NCBI GenBank assembly: GCA_016800925.1
Contig: JABCPU010000034.1
Location: forward strand, 241,790-305,789
Direction of reading: 5' to 3'
Source of the DNA: Suillus spraguei
Taxonomy: Eukaryota > Basidiomycota > Agaricomycetes > Boletales > Suillaceae
DNA: 64,000 nucleotides
Shown: piece after piece, positions 1 through 12,083 of the stretch
How positions within the stretch are numbered: position 1 is the stretch's first letter
Layout of the letters: each line of letters starts with the position of its first letter
Made by a program: the position numbers and the translations under genes
The notes under the pieces: generated by a model
Told to the model about the DNA's origin: nothing
Database searches by the model: none
What the model saw: the letters and a program-made list of their open reading frames with translations, nothing else

Positions 1-852
1 AAGTGACCCAGCGAGATCACTGGCCGCGGTCCGGTTATGAGTAGCGAAGTCGAAAGTCGCACGGTACTTCGAGCGGTAAAGTTACCAGCAGTTAAATCAA
101 TGAGCGTGTTTTGAACGGAGAAATGTTCAAATGCAAATAGATTGCGACTAGCGAGCGTTTCTAATACTAAGTCCTAGTGAAGGGATGTAACAGGAAGTGA
201 GTGACGGTATGTATGTTCAGTCCTTTATAACATATGCGAGCACGTACGAGATAACTATGCGAGTCCGGTAGTGAGAAAGAAAATAAATGGGGTACTTAAT
301 TATGAGGCGCGCAGCATGCAGCGGCCCCTTGAGATATAAAGTAAATTCTGCCGTAGGTTTAGTAACGGCGGAAGCGAGGTAACTATGCACCAATGGATTC
401 TAGATGGAATAGGACAGGACATGAGGGCATTGGCGCGAGGATCCGGTAAGGGCTCACGGAAGAAGAACGGTTCCGCGTTAGCGGAGCGAAAAGGCTATTT
501 TGTTGCTATAAGGAAATCCTTCGGTTGCCGCCGCAGACGTTAATGAGACACTTGCCGAAAATGGGGTTTTGACGGTCAGCATGACTTTTCTCGCTACATC
601 CACTGGGCACTTTGAATATTGACCGTCCCCGGTCAAACATACCGTATGTAAGACTTAGTGTTCCTGCGACTTGCAAGCATGTGGCGTGATGCATGGTATG
701 CGGAGTGTACAAAGCATGATTGGCGGTGAACTCGTGGTATTGTGGGAAGGGGGTAATGATGAACATGAGATGTGTTATGCGGCGGTCACGAGTGAGGAGC
801 TGCTATAAATGACTGGCATACCCGTGATGACTTGCTTGTCTTTTGCTACAGC
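1..852. other. No gene recognised
   Basis: I see no convincing coding region here. A 3' splice-like motif (a pyrimidine run ending in ctacag at about 845-850) lies just before the ATG at 853, so an upstream exon of the next gene could end inside this stretch, but I could not identify one. Confidence 0.4.
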
Positions 853-2012
853 ATGTCTCTCTTCGACCTTGGTTCTGACCTTTGCCCTGAGGCCGTTGCC
901 TTGGTTGAGAAGTTTGCCATGATCCGTGCTAAGGTCGAGGCGCTGACAAAATGCATTCCCGAGGACTGTGAGGACTTAGCTGCTGAGAAGAAGCAGTGGA
1001 TGAGCGAGTGGACTCTTGCTACGGTAAGCGACTGTCGGCGGTGTTCTGCGTGTTTGCTCATTTCTACAGTATAGGGCGCAATGGCGAAGTGTCGTTTGGA
1101 TGGGAAGACATATAGCCTAGCATTGGTCTTGCCGCCGGCAGAGAACACCGCAGGACTGGAAGCGAGTAAGATGTATGATTGCTGGACCGAGCAAGTTCGC
1201 ACAGCTTTACTTGCCGCGAAGATTAAGCGTGAGCAAGAGAAGTTAGCCGCCGCTGCTGATGAGAAGGGCAAGGAGAAGGAAGTTGCTGTGGTAGATGTGC
1301 CAATGAAGGAGGTTACCGGTGGTGATGCGGAGGGTATGGTGGCACCACTAGCGTCCACTGAGGGTACCTCGGTAAGTTCTCGCTATCTCTCTTTCGCTTG
1401 CCTTTACTTATGCACTATGTCTAGCATCCAAAGCCATGCCCCAGGATTGGTAGGAGAGCTGGCGACATTGTGTACTCAAAGCCGTGTGAGCGCTGCACTC
1501 ATCTGAAGCTACTCTGCTCCGGCGAGCATGGGTATAGCTGTTGGCCGTGCCGCAAGCTAAAGACTGGCTGTGTCCAATCCAGATACTTCGGTAGTAAGTT
1601 CTGTACAGGTCACACTTCTAACCTTGTTAACTTGTTCATAGAGCATAAGGCCAAGACTGCGGCAAAGACGCCGCCTACTGCTGGTGATATCAGTAGTGGT
1701 AAGGCTAGTAGTGAAGTTACTGCTGGCGGTCCGCCTGAAGTGGCAATAGAGCTGACAGAAGGGGAGGAGATGGATATGGGAGAAGTCGCTAGGCAAGTCG
1801 CTGAGGACTCTGATGTGGAGGATGAAGCGGAATTCCAGCGGCAGCTGGATGAGCTGCGCGCCGTTCCAGATCTGTTCTTCTTGGCTGATGCTGAGATGCG
1901 GAAGCTGGATGCACAGTACGTGCAGATGCAAGGCCTGATGAAAGAGATGGCCACGAGCATGAAGTATCTTCATGGCTATCTGGACTGCATCAAGAAGGCA
2001 CGTGGTGATTGA
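853..2012 (+). CDS. Zn2Cys6-like small protein, three exons
   Basis: Three exons fit in phase: 853-1023, 1075-1371 and 1425-2012, giving about 351 residues. The introns have canonical GT-AG ends. The third exon encodes a six-cysteine cluster with spacing CX2CX6CX7CX2CX6C (CERC...CWPC...), which resembles a fungal binuclear zinc cluster. After it comes an acidic segment and a C-terminal helix rich in Met, Leu and Lys that may form a coiled coil. Lys/Glu-rich charged sequence precedes the cluster. I do not recognise the exact family. Agaricomycete genomes contain many such short cysteine-cluster proteins of unknown role, often near transposons. DNA binding is only an inference. The true start may lie upstream, because a splice acceptor-like motif ends just before the ATG. 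Confidence 0.6.
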
Positions 2013-2334
2013 GTACTATACACTATATGGCTATATATTATATATATCTCAACACATTTTCATATTGTTTTGGATGTCTCATTTGATAGAGTACATCACT
2101 GGGATTCCATTGCACCAACTTTTAAGGAAATTGGTGGTCAGAAACATGAGTTATGATCATTTTACTGTTAACTGAGTGATTTAACTGAATCACTATATTA
2201 GGACAGTATAACTCCACCATAGGACATCAAATATCTAACAGATGCACTGGTATATATACTGTAGTGATGGGGATATATGATTTTGCACTCATTTCTAATA
2301 TTGTCATATTATGTCTGCTGGTCCAGGGGGAGAG

Positions 2335-4176
2335 GTTGAGCAATCATCTTACAAAAAATTGCTGGAGCTTCAAAACTTGGTGTGTTGTCTTCTATGACCT
2401 TCAAATCAATGGGAAGAAGCTTGGTTGCATGGTTGATGGTGCCTGAGATGTGTATCTTCAAATGTACCTACCACTACTATAGACTCTAGGTCTATCATCT
2501 GACAAAAAATTGCTGGAGCTTCAAGACTTGGTGTATCATCTTTAGTGACCTTCAAAATGGTGGGAAGCAGCTTTTCTAGATGATAGGTCATGTCTAGTAT
2601 GTCTGACTTGAGATGGGCCTCTACCTACTATAGGCACTAAGGTTATCATCTTACAAAAAATTGCTGGAGCTTCAAGACTTGGTGTATGATCTTCAGTAAC
2701 CTTTAAATTGGTAGGAAGCAGCTCTCCTGGATGATAGGTCATGTCTAGCATGTCTGACTTGAGAGGGGCCTTTAGCAACTATAGGCACCAAGTCTATCAT
2801 CTTACAAAAAATTGCTGGAGCTTCAAGACTTGGTGTATCATCTTCAGTAATCTTTAAAATAGTAGGAAGCAGCTTTTCTAGATGATAGGTCATGTCTAGT
2901 ATGTCTGACTTGAGATGGGCCTCTACCTACTATAGGCACTAAGTCTATCATCTTACAAAAAATTGCTAGAGCTTCAAGACTTGATGTATCATCTTCAGTG
3001 ACCTTTAAAATACCAGGGAGAAACTTTCCTAGATGATAGGTCATGTCTAGCATGTCTGACTCAAAATAGGTCTCCACCTACTATAGGCACCAAGTCTATC
3101 ATCTGACAAAAAATTGCTAGAGCTTCAAGACTTGGTGTATCATCTTCAGTGACCTTTAAAATACTAGGGAGAAGCTTCTCTATATGATAGGTCATGTCTA
3201 GAATATCTGACTCAAAATAGGTCTCCACCTACTATAGGCACCAAGTCTATCATCTGACAAAAATTTGCTGGAGCTTCAAGACTTGGTGTATCAGCTTCAG
3301 TGACCTTTAGAATGATAGGAAGCAGCTTTCCTAGATAATAGGTCATGTCCAGAATGTCTGACTTGAGATGGGCCTCTATCTACTATAGGTACTAAGGCTA
3401 TGAACTGCCAAAAAATTGCTAGAGCTCTAATATTTGGTGTATCATCTTCAGTGACCTTTAAAATACTAGGAAGAAGCTTTCCTAGATGATAGGTCATGTC
3501 TAGTATGTCTGACTTGAGATGGGCCTCTACCTACTATAGGCACTAAGGTTATCATCTGACAAAAAATTGCTAGAGCTTCAAGACTTGGTGTATCATCTTC
3601 AGTGACCTCTAAAATGGTAGGAAGAAGCTTTTCTGTATGATAGGTCATGTCTAGCATGTCTGACTTAAGATGCACCTCTATCTACTATAAGCACCAAGTC
3701 TATTATCTTACAAAAAATTGCTGGAGCTTCAAGACTTGGTATATCATCTTCAGTGATCTTTAAAATAGTAGGAAGCAGCTTTTCTAGATGATAGGTCATG
3801 TCTAGTATGTCTGACTTGAGATGGGCCTCTACCTACTATAGGCACCAAGTCTATCATCAGACAAAAAATTTCTGGAGCTTCAAGACTTGGTGTATCATCT
3901 TTAGTGACCTTTAAAATGGTAGGAAGCAGCTTTCCTAGATGATAGGTCATGTCTAGTATGTCTGACTCAAAATATGTCTCCATCTACTATAGGCACCAAG
4001 TCTATCATCAGACAAAAAATTTCTGGAGCTTCAAGACTTGGTGTATCATCTTCAGTGACCTTTAAAATGGTAGGAAGCAGCTTTCCTAGATGATAGGTCA
4101 TGTCTAGAATGTCTGACTTGAGATGGGCCTCTACCTACTATAAGCACTCAGGCTATCATCTTACAAAAAATTGCTG
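2335..4176. repeat. Satellite A: 151-bp tandem repeat, about 12 units
   Basis: A landmark (gctggagcttcaag) recurs at 2361, 2512, 2663, 2814, 2965, 3116, 3267, 3418, 3569, 3720, 3871, 4022 and 4173. The spacing is exactly 151 bp each time, with point differences but no net indels. The short minus-strand ORFs of 60-78 codons in the array come from the repeat itself and, since 151 is not a multiple of 3, are not a continuous gene. The last unit is cut at about 4176 by a TIR element. Confidence 0.95.
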
Positions 4177-4949
4177 TGGTGTACAGTCTTTCGTCCACAC
4201 CCCTGTAGTCATTATAGTATGACATAGATGCACTCAAAAACTTTCGGCTTCACTAAGAAGGGCTTATTGCCTGCATTCACAAACTGGTACGCAGTGTGAC
4301 CATGGGCGAGTTTGCTGATACCTACAATGGCGATCAGACAACTCAGATGAGTGAAAGACTTATCGATTTCTAAGTTGTTTCAACAGCCATCGGTAGCTTA
4401 TAAGGTACCTCTTTGCTCCCATTCAAAGACTGTTCTGATGCCTTCTAGATCCACTATCATACTCTCTTGTCAATTTATCATGGGTGTCTTTGAAAAATTA
4501 CCTGCTCACTCAAGTTGGTAACCCTGAAGGTGCAGACAAGAAGGTATGTTGCTAGGTCATCTTCTATAAGATTGCTGTCATTCATGTTTGATGGCAGTTC
4601 TATGATCCCCATGTCTGGGTTTGTGAGGACGAGAAAATGCTCTCGGCGCAGGTCAAGGAGGCTTGCAGTGACCTCGGCAACATTAGTGAGTGTCACATTG
4701 AGTTTGATCATTTATTGGTTATTGACTTGATCATGGTCTTAGACTGTCTGTAAAGAAAGCGCCTGGATAACTTAGAAACAAGGTTTGAGGACTTATTATG
4801 TGCCATGTAGTCTTTTTGCACATGCCTTGAAAACCGAAAGGAACCATACTCTTAATTTATGTTTATGTCGAACAGTGGTTCATAGATGTGCTGGATGTCT
4901 ATGTCATACTAGGACGACTACAGGGGTGTGGACGAAAGACTGTACACCA
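4177..4949. mobile_element. Short non-autonomous TIR element (complete copy)
   Basis: The left end starts tggtgtacagtctttcg at 4177. The right end is its reverse complement and finishes at 4949. The terminal inverted repeats match over about 50 bp, with a few mismatches after the first 34 bp. The element is 773 bp and holds no transposase; the ORFs inside are under 80 codons and look like chance. The flanks are TG on the left and TA on the right. Other copies of the same end carry TA next to tggtg, so a TA target (Tc1/mariner type) is plausible but unproven. Solo ends of the same family occur at 18009, 18364, 58628 and 61129. Confidence 0.85.
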
Positions 4950-5012
4950 TAGATAGGAAACTAGATGAGGTAATAATATAGTCCAATGCAGAACCATTCA
5001 TATTTAGTGCAA

Positions 5013-5541
5013 TGATATATCTCTTACCTGCAGTGCATATATATATGGTCCTATACAGGCTCACATAGTCCCATTAAGGTCCAGTTCCATTTGATACCAT
5101 GATATATCTCTTACCTGTAGCGCATATATATATGGTCCTATATGAGGTCACATAGTCCCATCAAGGTCCAGTTCTATTTGGTACCATGATATATCTCTTA
5201 CCTGCAGCACATATATATATGGTCCTATAGGGGCTCATATAGTCCCATCAAGGTCCAGTGCCATTTGGTACCATGATATATCTTTTACCTGCAGCGCATA
5301 TATATATGGTCCTATAGGGGCTCACATAGTCCCATCAAGGTCCAGTGCCATTTGGACTATGATATATCTCTTACCTGCAGCGCATATAAATATGGTCCTA
5401 TATGAGGTCACATAGTCCCATCGAGGTCCAGTTCTATTTGGTACCATGATATATCTTTTACCTGCAGTGCATATTTATATGGTCCTATAGGGCTCACATA
5501 GTCACATTGAGGTCCAGTGCCATTTGGTACCATGATATATC
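5013..5541. repeat. Satellite B: ~87-bp tandem repeat, about 6 units
   Basis: The landmark gatatatctc/t recurs at 5014, 5101, 5188, 5275, 5361, 5448 and 5534 (spacing 87, 87, 87, 86, 87, 86). Each unit has a TA-alternating stretch (catatatatatggtcc). The seventh landmark runs directly into the 3' part of the MFS pseudogene at about 5541, so the array replaces the end of that gene. Confidence 0.93.
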
Positions 5542-7084
5542 TTGCCAAGTACAAATGCTGGGAATACAAATGGCCAATAGTTTTCAGGCTTTCCCCCACC
5601 GAGCGCCAGCAGTAAGGTGGCAACCATGCACAATGATAGACCAGTAAGGATAATCCACTTCGGACTGTAGATACGAGAGAGTGATCCAGTGCAGCTCACA
5701 GCAAAGGCTATGATACCGAGTGGCAACCTAGAGAACAAAGAATCTTGATGGTTGGCGATATGAAGTGACAGCGAATACCTTACATGTGAACGGCTGTCGA
5801 CATCACTGACCAATGAAACACGGTTTGTCACATGATACTAAAAATAAACATAACCACCACTCCACCAAAAGGATGGCAAAAGTGCAGTGGCGAACAGAAC
5901 AGAGAAGTTGTTGTAGAACCATGTCCATGGTGGTCTGGTACAAGATCAGCCGGTGATTGATGCTAAAATTTCCGTTGACATACATGGCAGCTTGGTCCGC
6001 AGGCAAAGTGTTTCCCAGTAGAAAAACCCAGCTATCATTATAATTGAAATGATCAGGAGAATCAATACAACCGGGGACTTCCAACCATCAGTGGAACCGG
6101 ATGTCACGGCGAAAATCAACAAGATGAAGGAAACTATCAAAGTTCGTAAGCGACACAAAGAAAAGTATGCTGAAAGATTTATACCAGTCAAGACGCCTAT
6201 GCCAACCAAATCAAGGGACTTCCATTTTGCCCCTTTAGGCTTACGACTGCCTGCAGTCTCTCCGATTTGTGACGGTATCATGAAAATACAAATCAGGGCC
6301 ACTGGAAAAGCCGCGCATGCCACAAACCAGAAGACCCAATGGTAAGACACCCATTGAACGAACATTGCACCGACCACAAGACCGCCCACTATGTAAAGGA
6401 ACTATGAGGGTTGTCTTACGATATGCGGGATGCTCACTGTTGGCCACCGCACCACAGCCTGCAAAGAACCATACAGCCCGAGCCTGTTTGAGTGGATCTG
6501 GAAATACCTTGACCAATAGTTTTAGAGCAGAGGGAATCGTCATCGCAGAAGCTAAGAAGTAACCTTCATCAGTCAGAACCAACACACCAGCAAGAATGAT
6601 CACCTATTCCAGTGATTGCTCTCAGAACAAGGATAGGAACTGTGGTGTAAACGAATCCTGCGCACAACGAGAGGATACCAAGAGTGGACACTCCTCCAAT
6701 GAATACAGTTTCTATGAACCATTAGATTAGCATGTACGTCAGGTATGCTAGGCAGCACAGTACTAACTTGGGTTGTATACGTTACTGAGACGGCCACTCT
6801 AAAACTATGCATTGAAGTGCAAATCAGGACTTTACGGGATGGACACGCACGATAAGTAGGAATGATGAAAAAGTTAATCGGAACCCACTAAACACCCAAG
6901 TGGATTGAATTTCAGTCATACCCATGGATGCCTCAAGTGCAGGAATCGCAGATAAGAGAGCTGACATACTCAAGGTATCTATAAATTGAGTAAGACAGAA
7001 CATGACTAACAAAATGAGTTTGCGGGCAAGAGAAAGCCTTTGGGGTTCATGAATATTCGTGGAGAGGGGCAGAAGTGGTGACAT
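5541..7084 (-). pseudogene. MFS transporter pseudogene, left copy
   Basis: A polytopic major facilitator of fungal type that would export or import small molecules across a membrane. The N-terminus starts at 7084 (MSPLLPLSTN...), with conserved helices such as FCLTQFIDTLSMSALL followed by MTEIQSTWVFSGF. The exon order is the same as in the 55.9-57.8 kb copy. The gene stops abruptly after the FPAFVLG segment because satellite B begins there, so about the last 80 residues are missing. It carries further lesions: frame loss near 5830-5890, and a Trp codon of the right copy (MWQT) reads as a stop here. It is not functional. The substrate cannot be predicted. Confidence 0.85.
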
Positions 7085-7368
7085 TGTCCTGAAAAAATGC
7101 AGACAACATTGAAACGTTGCAGACTATGTCGCAGTATTATAGTGAGATAGGTCAGGGATGTACTCGCTCGCGAATGGCAATCGAGCCAGACCCTGAGACA
7201 TGCTACGAAGCTCTCAACCATCGGAGGCGAATGGCTGGATGCTTATTTACTAATCGAGCCAGAATCCTGCGGGCTGAGGGCTTGAAGTACGGTGCGAAGC
7301 TCAGAATGTGGGCCTCGCGATTGTCAAAAGAAGCAGAATTCTTCTGGAAATATTCCAGAGTCTGAACT
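7085..7368 (-). other. Intergenic segment upstream of MFS
   Basis: Present almost identically, and inverted, at about 55630-55920. I find no gene. It probably held the promoter of the MFS gene and the 3' flank of its neighbour. Confidence 0.5.
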
Positions 7369-7588
7369 CTACTTACGGGAGCCTTCCAGAGGCCTATATA
7401 TAAATATATGATTCAATGAAATCATCGAACGCTTGTATGATGGCCTGGTACCGTGACGAGCTGCAAAAGGTTTGTGTAATACAAAAGTTTGAAAACGATT
7501 TATGAGGGGCATACCAGAGTTCAACTTGATCATTCGATGGGTCTTTGCAGCGAGTCCGAGGCAGGATGTACCATTACGCCGGAGCGAG
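7369..7588 (-). pseudogene. 3' part of an unrecognised gene, left copy
   Basis: This piece (coding ...MVQPASDPSNDQVELWYA...) continues the gene whose 5' part lies at 9646-10270 on the same strand. In the right copy (54740-55620) the two parts are contiguous and in frame across the join (KYAGIVMVQPASDP). The left gene has therefore been split by about 2.06 kb of inserted sequence. I do not recognise the protein family. Confidence 0.65.
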
Positions 7589-9645
7589 TATTGTAAGTCT
7601 GTAACTAGCACTATAACTGCGCTTCCAAGGCACGATGCATGAATTATGACGCACGTCTTTGAGGGTGATGTGGTGGTATAAGCCAGGCTGGTCCCGAGCT
7701 TATGGAAGACTCATGATGGGGGTGACCACCTATTGCCACAGTGCCGTATATATTGCTGCGCCAACTATCCATGATGCAGCATTTTATGTAATTATCGCAT
7801 CTCGACCTATTGGCAACTTGAAGAATCCCTCCAAAAAGACAAATCGTGTCATTCACCAAATGCATCATGCATCGTAGCGCCACACTTTGTAAGCTTCCGA
7901 TGGAAAACACATTTAATTGGCCGACTATGCTACAGAATATAAGCTGACCAGAAATGCACAAGTACTACAGACATAACGGGACTGCGAAGCTCGAGGGGTT
8001 GATTACAAGAATATTAATTATGACGAATCCTTCATGACCGCGAGTGCGATCGCTTCCATAACGATTCCATTGGTTCAGATGTGCAAAAAGCACGCGTGAT
8101 CTTCACCCACTCCTCATGTCTCTTTCTGTAAGAAGCAAGATGGCTGAGTTGCACAGGCGTGGGATGGTGGGCGTGGAGAATAAACATGTAGTCTGACATG
8201 TCGCTCTGTTGGACCACCGAAAAGGCATTTTCTCCGCTTCTGATAAATGCGGAGATATCGACACAATTGTCTGGAGTAACCTGTCAAACGGTCATTCCGT
8301 CTTCAGTGTAGTTTGCAAGTACACTATGCGATGACACTCACAAAAATAGGTGGAGCTAGTGGAATGATAAAACCCCTCCCATCCCGCTTTGTCTGCAATG
8401 AAAGGTCTCCAGATATGGGCCATGAACATTGTGAATGCATTGTAAGTTGCTCAAACGAAATCGCTTGATCATCTTCTGGTGGATTGGGCAAAAGACTGGG
8501 GAGATGATAGCAAGCGAACGATACACAAACACTTTGTTCCAAATCTCTGTAAACCGCTGAATAAGTAGTTAAAGGCGAGAAAATGAAAATGACACATACA
8601 TTGGTGATGATTTACGCTTAGCCCACCGAGCAATTTGGAGATAGAGTGTATGATCGAGATTGAAAGTAAGGTTGATTGTCCCGGGAGGTGACTTGAGTCC
8701 TTGCCGAAACATCATCACGGCCATCTCCCCTCCAAATCTCGCACAGGCGGCTTGCGAAGGGGTATTATCTACTGGAGACAACAATATTTTGTCTCCGTGG
8801 TTTCCTGCACCTGCATCTGAGGATATTGCAGGTGGCTGACTTGGGGCTAGGGAATCTGTATTTGGTTCTGGTGGCATCGTGAGCTTGGGGACAACATCTC
8901 CTGGTGTATCCAAGAGAAGTGTTTCTGAACCTTGAGGCACATGTTGCCTTTGAGAGTCGTTCATAACAACATCAACCATAGTGGGTACGATTTCCTCTTG
9001 GTTGAGTTCTTTAGCATCTGTAGGCACCAAAATCTCAGTAAAAGACGAGGTACTCAGCAGATCAACGGCATTCGCAGGAGCTGCAGGCTCGTTTACTGTA
9101 GTCGGTTCAGTAGATGCCGGTCGTAGAGGTATCCTTCCTGGCAGGCGAGATGGTCGTATTTTCTCCGCAGGCGGTCCCATCACATCATTTGAAACATTAG
9201 GCACACTGGGTGGCCCGGGAGCAGCAGGACTTAAAGGCTTTGAGTCAGGAGAAGCTGCAGGCTGATGATGCGCCTTAAACCATTCGAGGTCACGGTGTTT
9301 GAGGTGCTCAGATAGTGAAGATGTCAGAGATTGGCGCTTTGGCTGCAGTTTTGGAAGGGGTTTCTGGATAGAGGCACTGGTTGGGGTGTCCATGCGAATA
9401 TCTGAGCAGGGTATAGATGTGGTCGAAATGTGCATTGTAATCTATAAATTTATATGTCAAACCATGAATACACAGCCCGTGCACACCTTACAGGTGATTG
9501 AACTGAAGGCTCCGCTTGCGTAGTATTAAGAATAGTACTAGGAAACATTAGGTTTGCGCTTGGAGTCGCATCCCAGGCAATTGTGATTACTGAGGTAGTG
9601 TCCTAAAACAAGATCATGACATTGATGTTCAGGTTTAATCAATGC
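7589..9645. other. 2.06-kb insert within the unrecognised gene
   Basis: This is the sequence present in the left copy and absent from the right copy. Its ends fall at the join that reads straight through at about 55440. I see no terminal inverted repeats and no clear target duplication. It carries the gene at 8030-9435; the stretch 7600-8030 shows nothing recognisable. Confidence 0.7.
8030..9435 (-). CDS. Uncharacterised Pro/Ser-rich protein, multi-exon
   Basis: Exon 1 starts at 9435 and encodes about 280 residues. The first two thirds are low complexity (Pro, Ala, Ser) and probably disordered. The end is more ordered (INLTFNLDHTLYLQIARWAKRK). A donor (gtatgt) near 8600 and an acceptor near 8556 lead into a second exon of about 70 residues with NCSWPIS-like and IIPLAPPIF segments. 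After another donor a third exon follows (DISAFIRSGENAF..., then a HAHHPTP segment) ending near 8030. The domain order looks like a genuine, conserved fungal gene rather than chance ORFs, but I cannot name the family. It has no second copy in the window. Confidence 0.5.
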
Positions 9646-10290
9646 CTGCGTACTTGTATTCTTGAGCCGTGGCTTCGCCTTCAGCTCGGACAGGATATGT
9701 GATTCTAGCCGAAACCCGAGAGGAACTTTGGATCAAGTCGTGGAGTTGGACTACGTGACAAAATTGACAAACAGCCGAATACTTGGTGAGAATCAACACA
9801 TATATTGCAGGTCCTCCTCAGTGAAAGCGGCAAGAAAAGAATCACGGCGCGAATTAAGGCCTGATATATGTCCATCGCGGCCACTGCTGACAATTCTATA
9901 TGGAGAAACCCTGTCGTAAAGGTCTGGTGGGCAATCTGTCCAGTACAAGATGAACAAATAGAGCAGAAAGCGATACATCTACACACCTCGAAGAGCAAAA
10001 CGATCTGGTGTTAGGGGTCAAAAGTAGTTATTGAGTCTTGCTTCTGTCAAGCCGATCGAGAATTCTAACACTTACATTACGTAGAGCGTCAGGATAGTAC
10101 GCTTTCTCAGAACCCAACCAGTTCTTCAGCTTATTGGCAGTGTTTATATACTCGTTGACGTCTTTTGATGCGAGCCTGGTTGCAAAGACCGGGAAAATCT
10201 TCGCGTTGTCGGTGACGGCAGTCTGTGGACGAGAACTCATGAAGTCCTTGGATGCTGATGAAGCCACAGAAAGCTGTTGGACTACACGGA
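9646..10290 (-). pseudogene. 5' part of an unrecognised gene, left copy
   Basis: On the minus strand the coding sequence includes FATRLASKDVNEYINTANKL and then a SEKAYYPDALRN segment, then an intron. A short exon (IVLLFE) follows, another intron, and an exon reading CPPDLYDRVSPYRIVSSGRD. It continues as RITYPVRAEGEATAQEYKY, where the 2-kb insert interrupts it. The same exons occur at 54790-55440 on the plus strand. The 3' end of GMP synthase lies next to it in both copies. I do not recognise the product, and it is broken here. Confidence 0.6.
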
Positions 10291-10539
10291 ATTGACTATC
10301 TGTAAAATATTTAAAGGCTTAGATGCCCCATCAACCTTGTGGTCGTTATAGTTGTCATATCAAAAGAGTCCAAGTTGTGGCTCGCAGGTACAACTTGTAC
10401 AGCCGCAACAAAGGCAAACAGTCTTATTGTCAGCATACTTTCTACTTTATGTAATTACGTATACTGAACATATATTCTATGTATTGTTTTCCGTGTTCAC
10501 GCTGCGTCGTCAACAATCATAGCCACTCCACAGTCTAAA

Positions 10540-12083
10540 AAATGAAATCAAACTTAACTTGGATAAGACAAAATGACAGGACTTACAGCAGGGGGCTTCG
10601 AAGATATATCATAAGTGACACAATTCAACTTCATGTCCTTGAGAAGCCCACCGACATTGTGATGTGTCTTTATGGTTGCACTAGGGCCTTAAAGCTGATG
10701 CTCTCGATGACATCTGGGTATAGCGTTCCTTGCAACAGCCATTCAATCTTCCCCTTTGCCTCCGCTCCATTCTCTTCCTTCTCGGGAGCTTCCTCGATCT
10801 TCGACACTTCTGTCTCGAAAAAAACGTTGATGAACGTGTTCCCAATAATCTTACATTTCTGCTCCGGATCTTCGACACCATGAAGTCGGGAGAGGAAGAG
10901 CTCAGAGGCATCCACCACGGTCAGGTTGACGCCAAGATCTTTATTCAGTATGTCGTTGACTTGTTGTGCTTCGTTCAGACGAAGCACGCCGTTGTCCACC
11001 ATGATTGCATGGAATCTGGTATGCGAGTAAGATACAAGTCACGAAAAGAACATAGGGGCGCACCTGTCGCCGATTGCTTCGTGTATTAACTTGGCTGCAA
11101 CAGTGCTGTCAATGCCTCCGCTGACTGCGCCAATCACACGTCCTTTCGGGCCACATATCTCTCGGATGCGAACGATTTCCTTGTCAATAAATTCCTCCTG
11201 CAATCACTGTGAACATGACAATAAACGTAGCACCGTGATTACTTCACCATTGTCCAGTTTGGTCGGCATTGGCATATATTCAACACAAATCGACCAATGA
11301 GCTGCCTTCCCTGCGGTGAATGTGTCACCTCTGGATGGAACTGAATGCCATAAATCGACTTGGAGTTATGTGCGATGGCGGCATAGGGAGCGGTGTTCGT
11401 CCGTCAGATGACATGGAAGTCAGGAGGCATAACAGACAGTTGATCTCCGTGTGACATCCAGACCTTATTGCAAGTCAACTTGGCTTATGACAGACGAAAC
11501 GAAAAACACGCACTTGCATCTGATCGCTGAGTCTTCGAACAGGGCATCGATGGAGTTTCCAGATCCACTGGACCTGCTAATCTGAACCTCTGCAAGCCCG
11601 TATTAGCGATGATCGCATTTTGCTACCTGTCCCTTATAATTACAGCAGAGCTCCTGGATCCTGCGTGAGTTAGTGTCCACCATGATGCTCGAGAAAACCA
11701 GACCTGGAGGCCATAACGGATACCAAGGATAGGAACACCCAGAGTGTAGATACCAGGGTCCGCGTGAGGTGCATCGTCGTCATACACAGAGTATGGAGAT
11801 CCGGAAAGGATGATCCCTGGAATTTTGCGTCAGAAACGCGTTTCCCGCTGCATCACACGAGCGAACCTTTGGGTTTGAACTTGAGATCTGCTAGCTTTGA
11901 TGTACACGGCATAAGTTCAGCATATACGTTCAATTCACGACATCTTCTTGTTATGAGATGACTGTACTAAACCGACACTGATGATCAATATATGAGACGA
12001 TGTGAGCTAGAACACAAATCCCGAACCTGGGAACCAAAGTCAAGAATAAGGATGGTATCGAACTGATCGTGTATTTCAGCCAT
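10540..12083 (-). pseudogene. GMP synthase (glutamine-hydrolysing), left copy
   Basis: GMP synthase turns XMP into GMP using glutamine and ATP. The start is at 12083 (MAEIHDQFDTILILDFGSQ), followed by a glutamine amidotransferase domain and an ATP-pyrophosphatase domain. The P-loop SGGVDST is intact near 11110-11130. The GATase His/Glu motif (FHPEVTHS) is present near 11310-11350. Two lesions matter. The nucleophile of GIcYGLQ is Arg (codon 11716-11718), so the amidotransferase Cys is lost. An in-frame TGA at 11404-11406 follows the PPDFHVI segment. The gene ends after [15 protein letters not shown] near 10620 and lacks the C-terminal dimerisation domain, a piece of which sits at 15968. Identity is certain; function is lost. 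Confidence 0.92.

Noticed and set aside
2406..3983. A row of minus-strand 61-78 residue proteins of similar sequence
   Set aside because: These are the 151-bp satellite read in successive frames, with stops in each unit; a tandem gene family is not supported.
2335..4176. CRISPR array
   Set aside because: The repeats are contiguous 151-bp units without unique spacers, there are no cas genes, and the host is a eukaryote.
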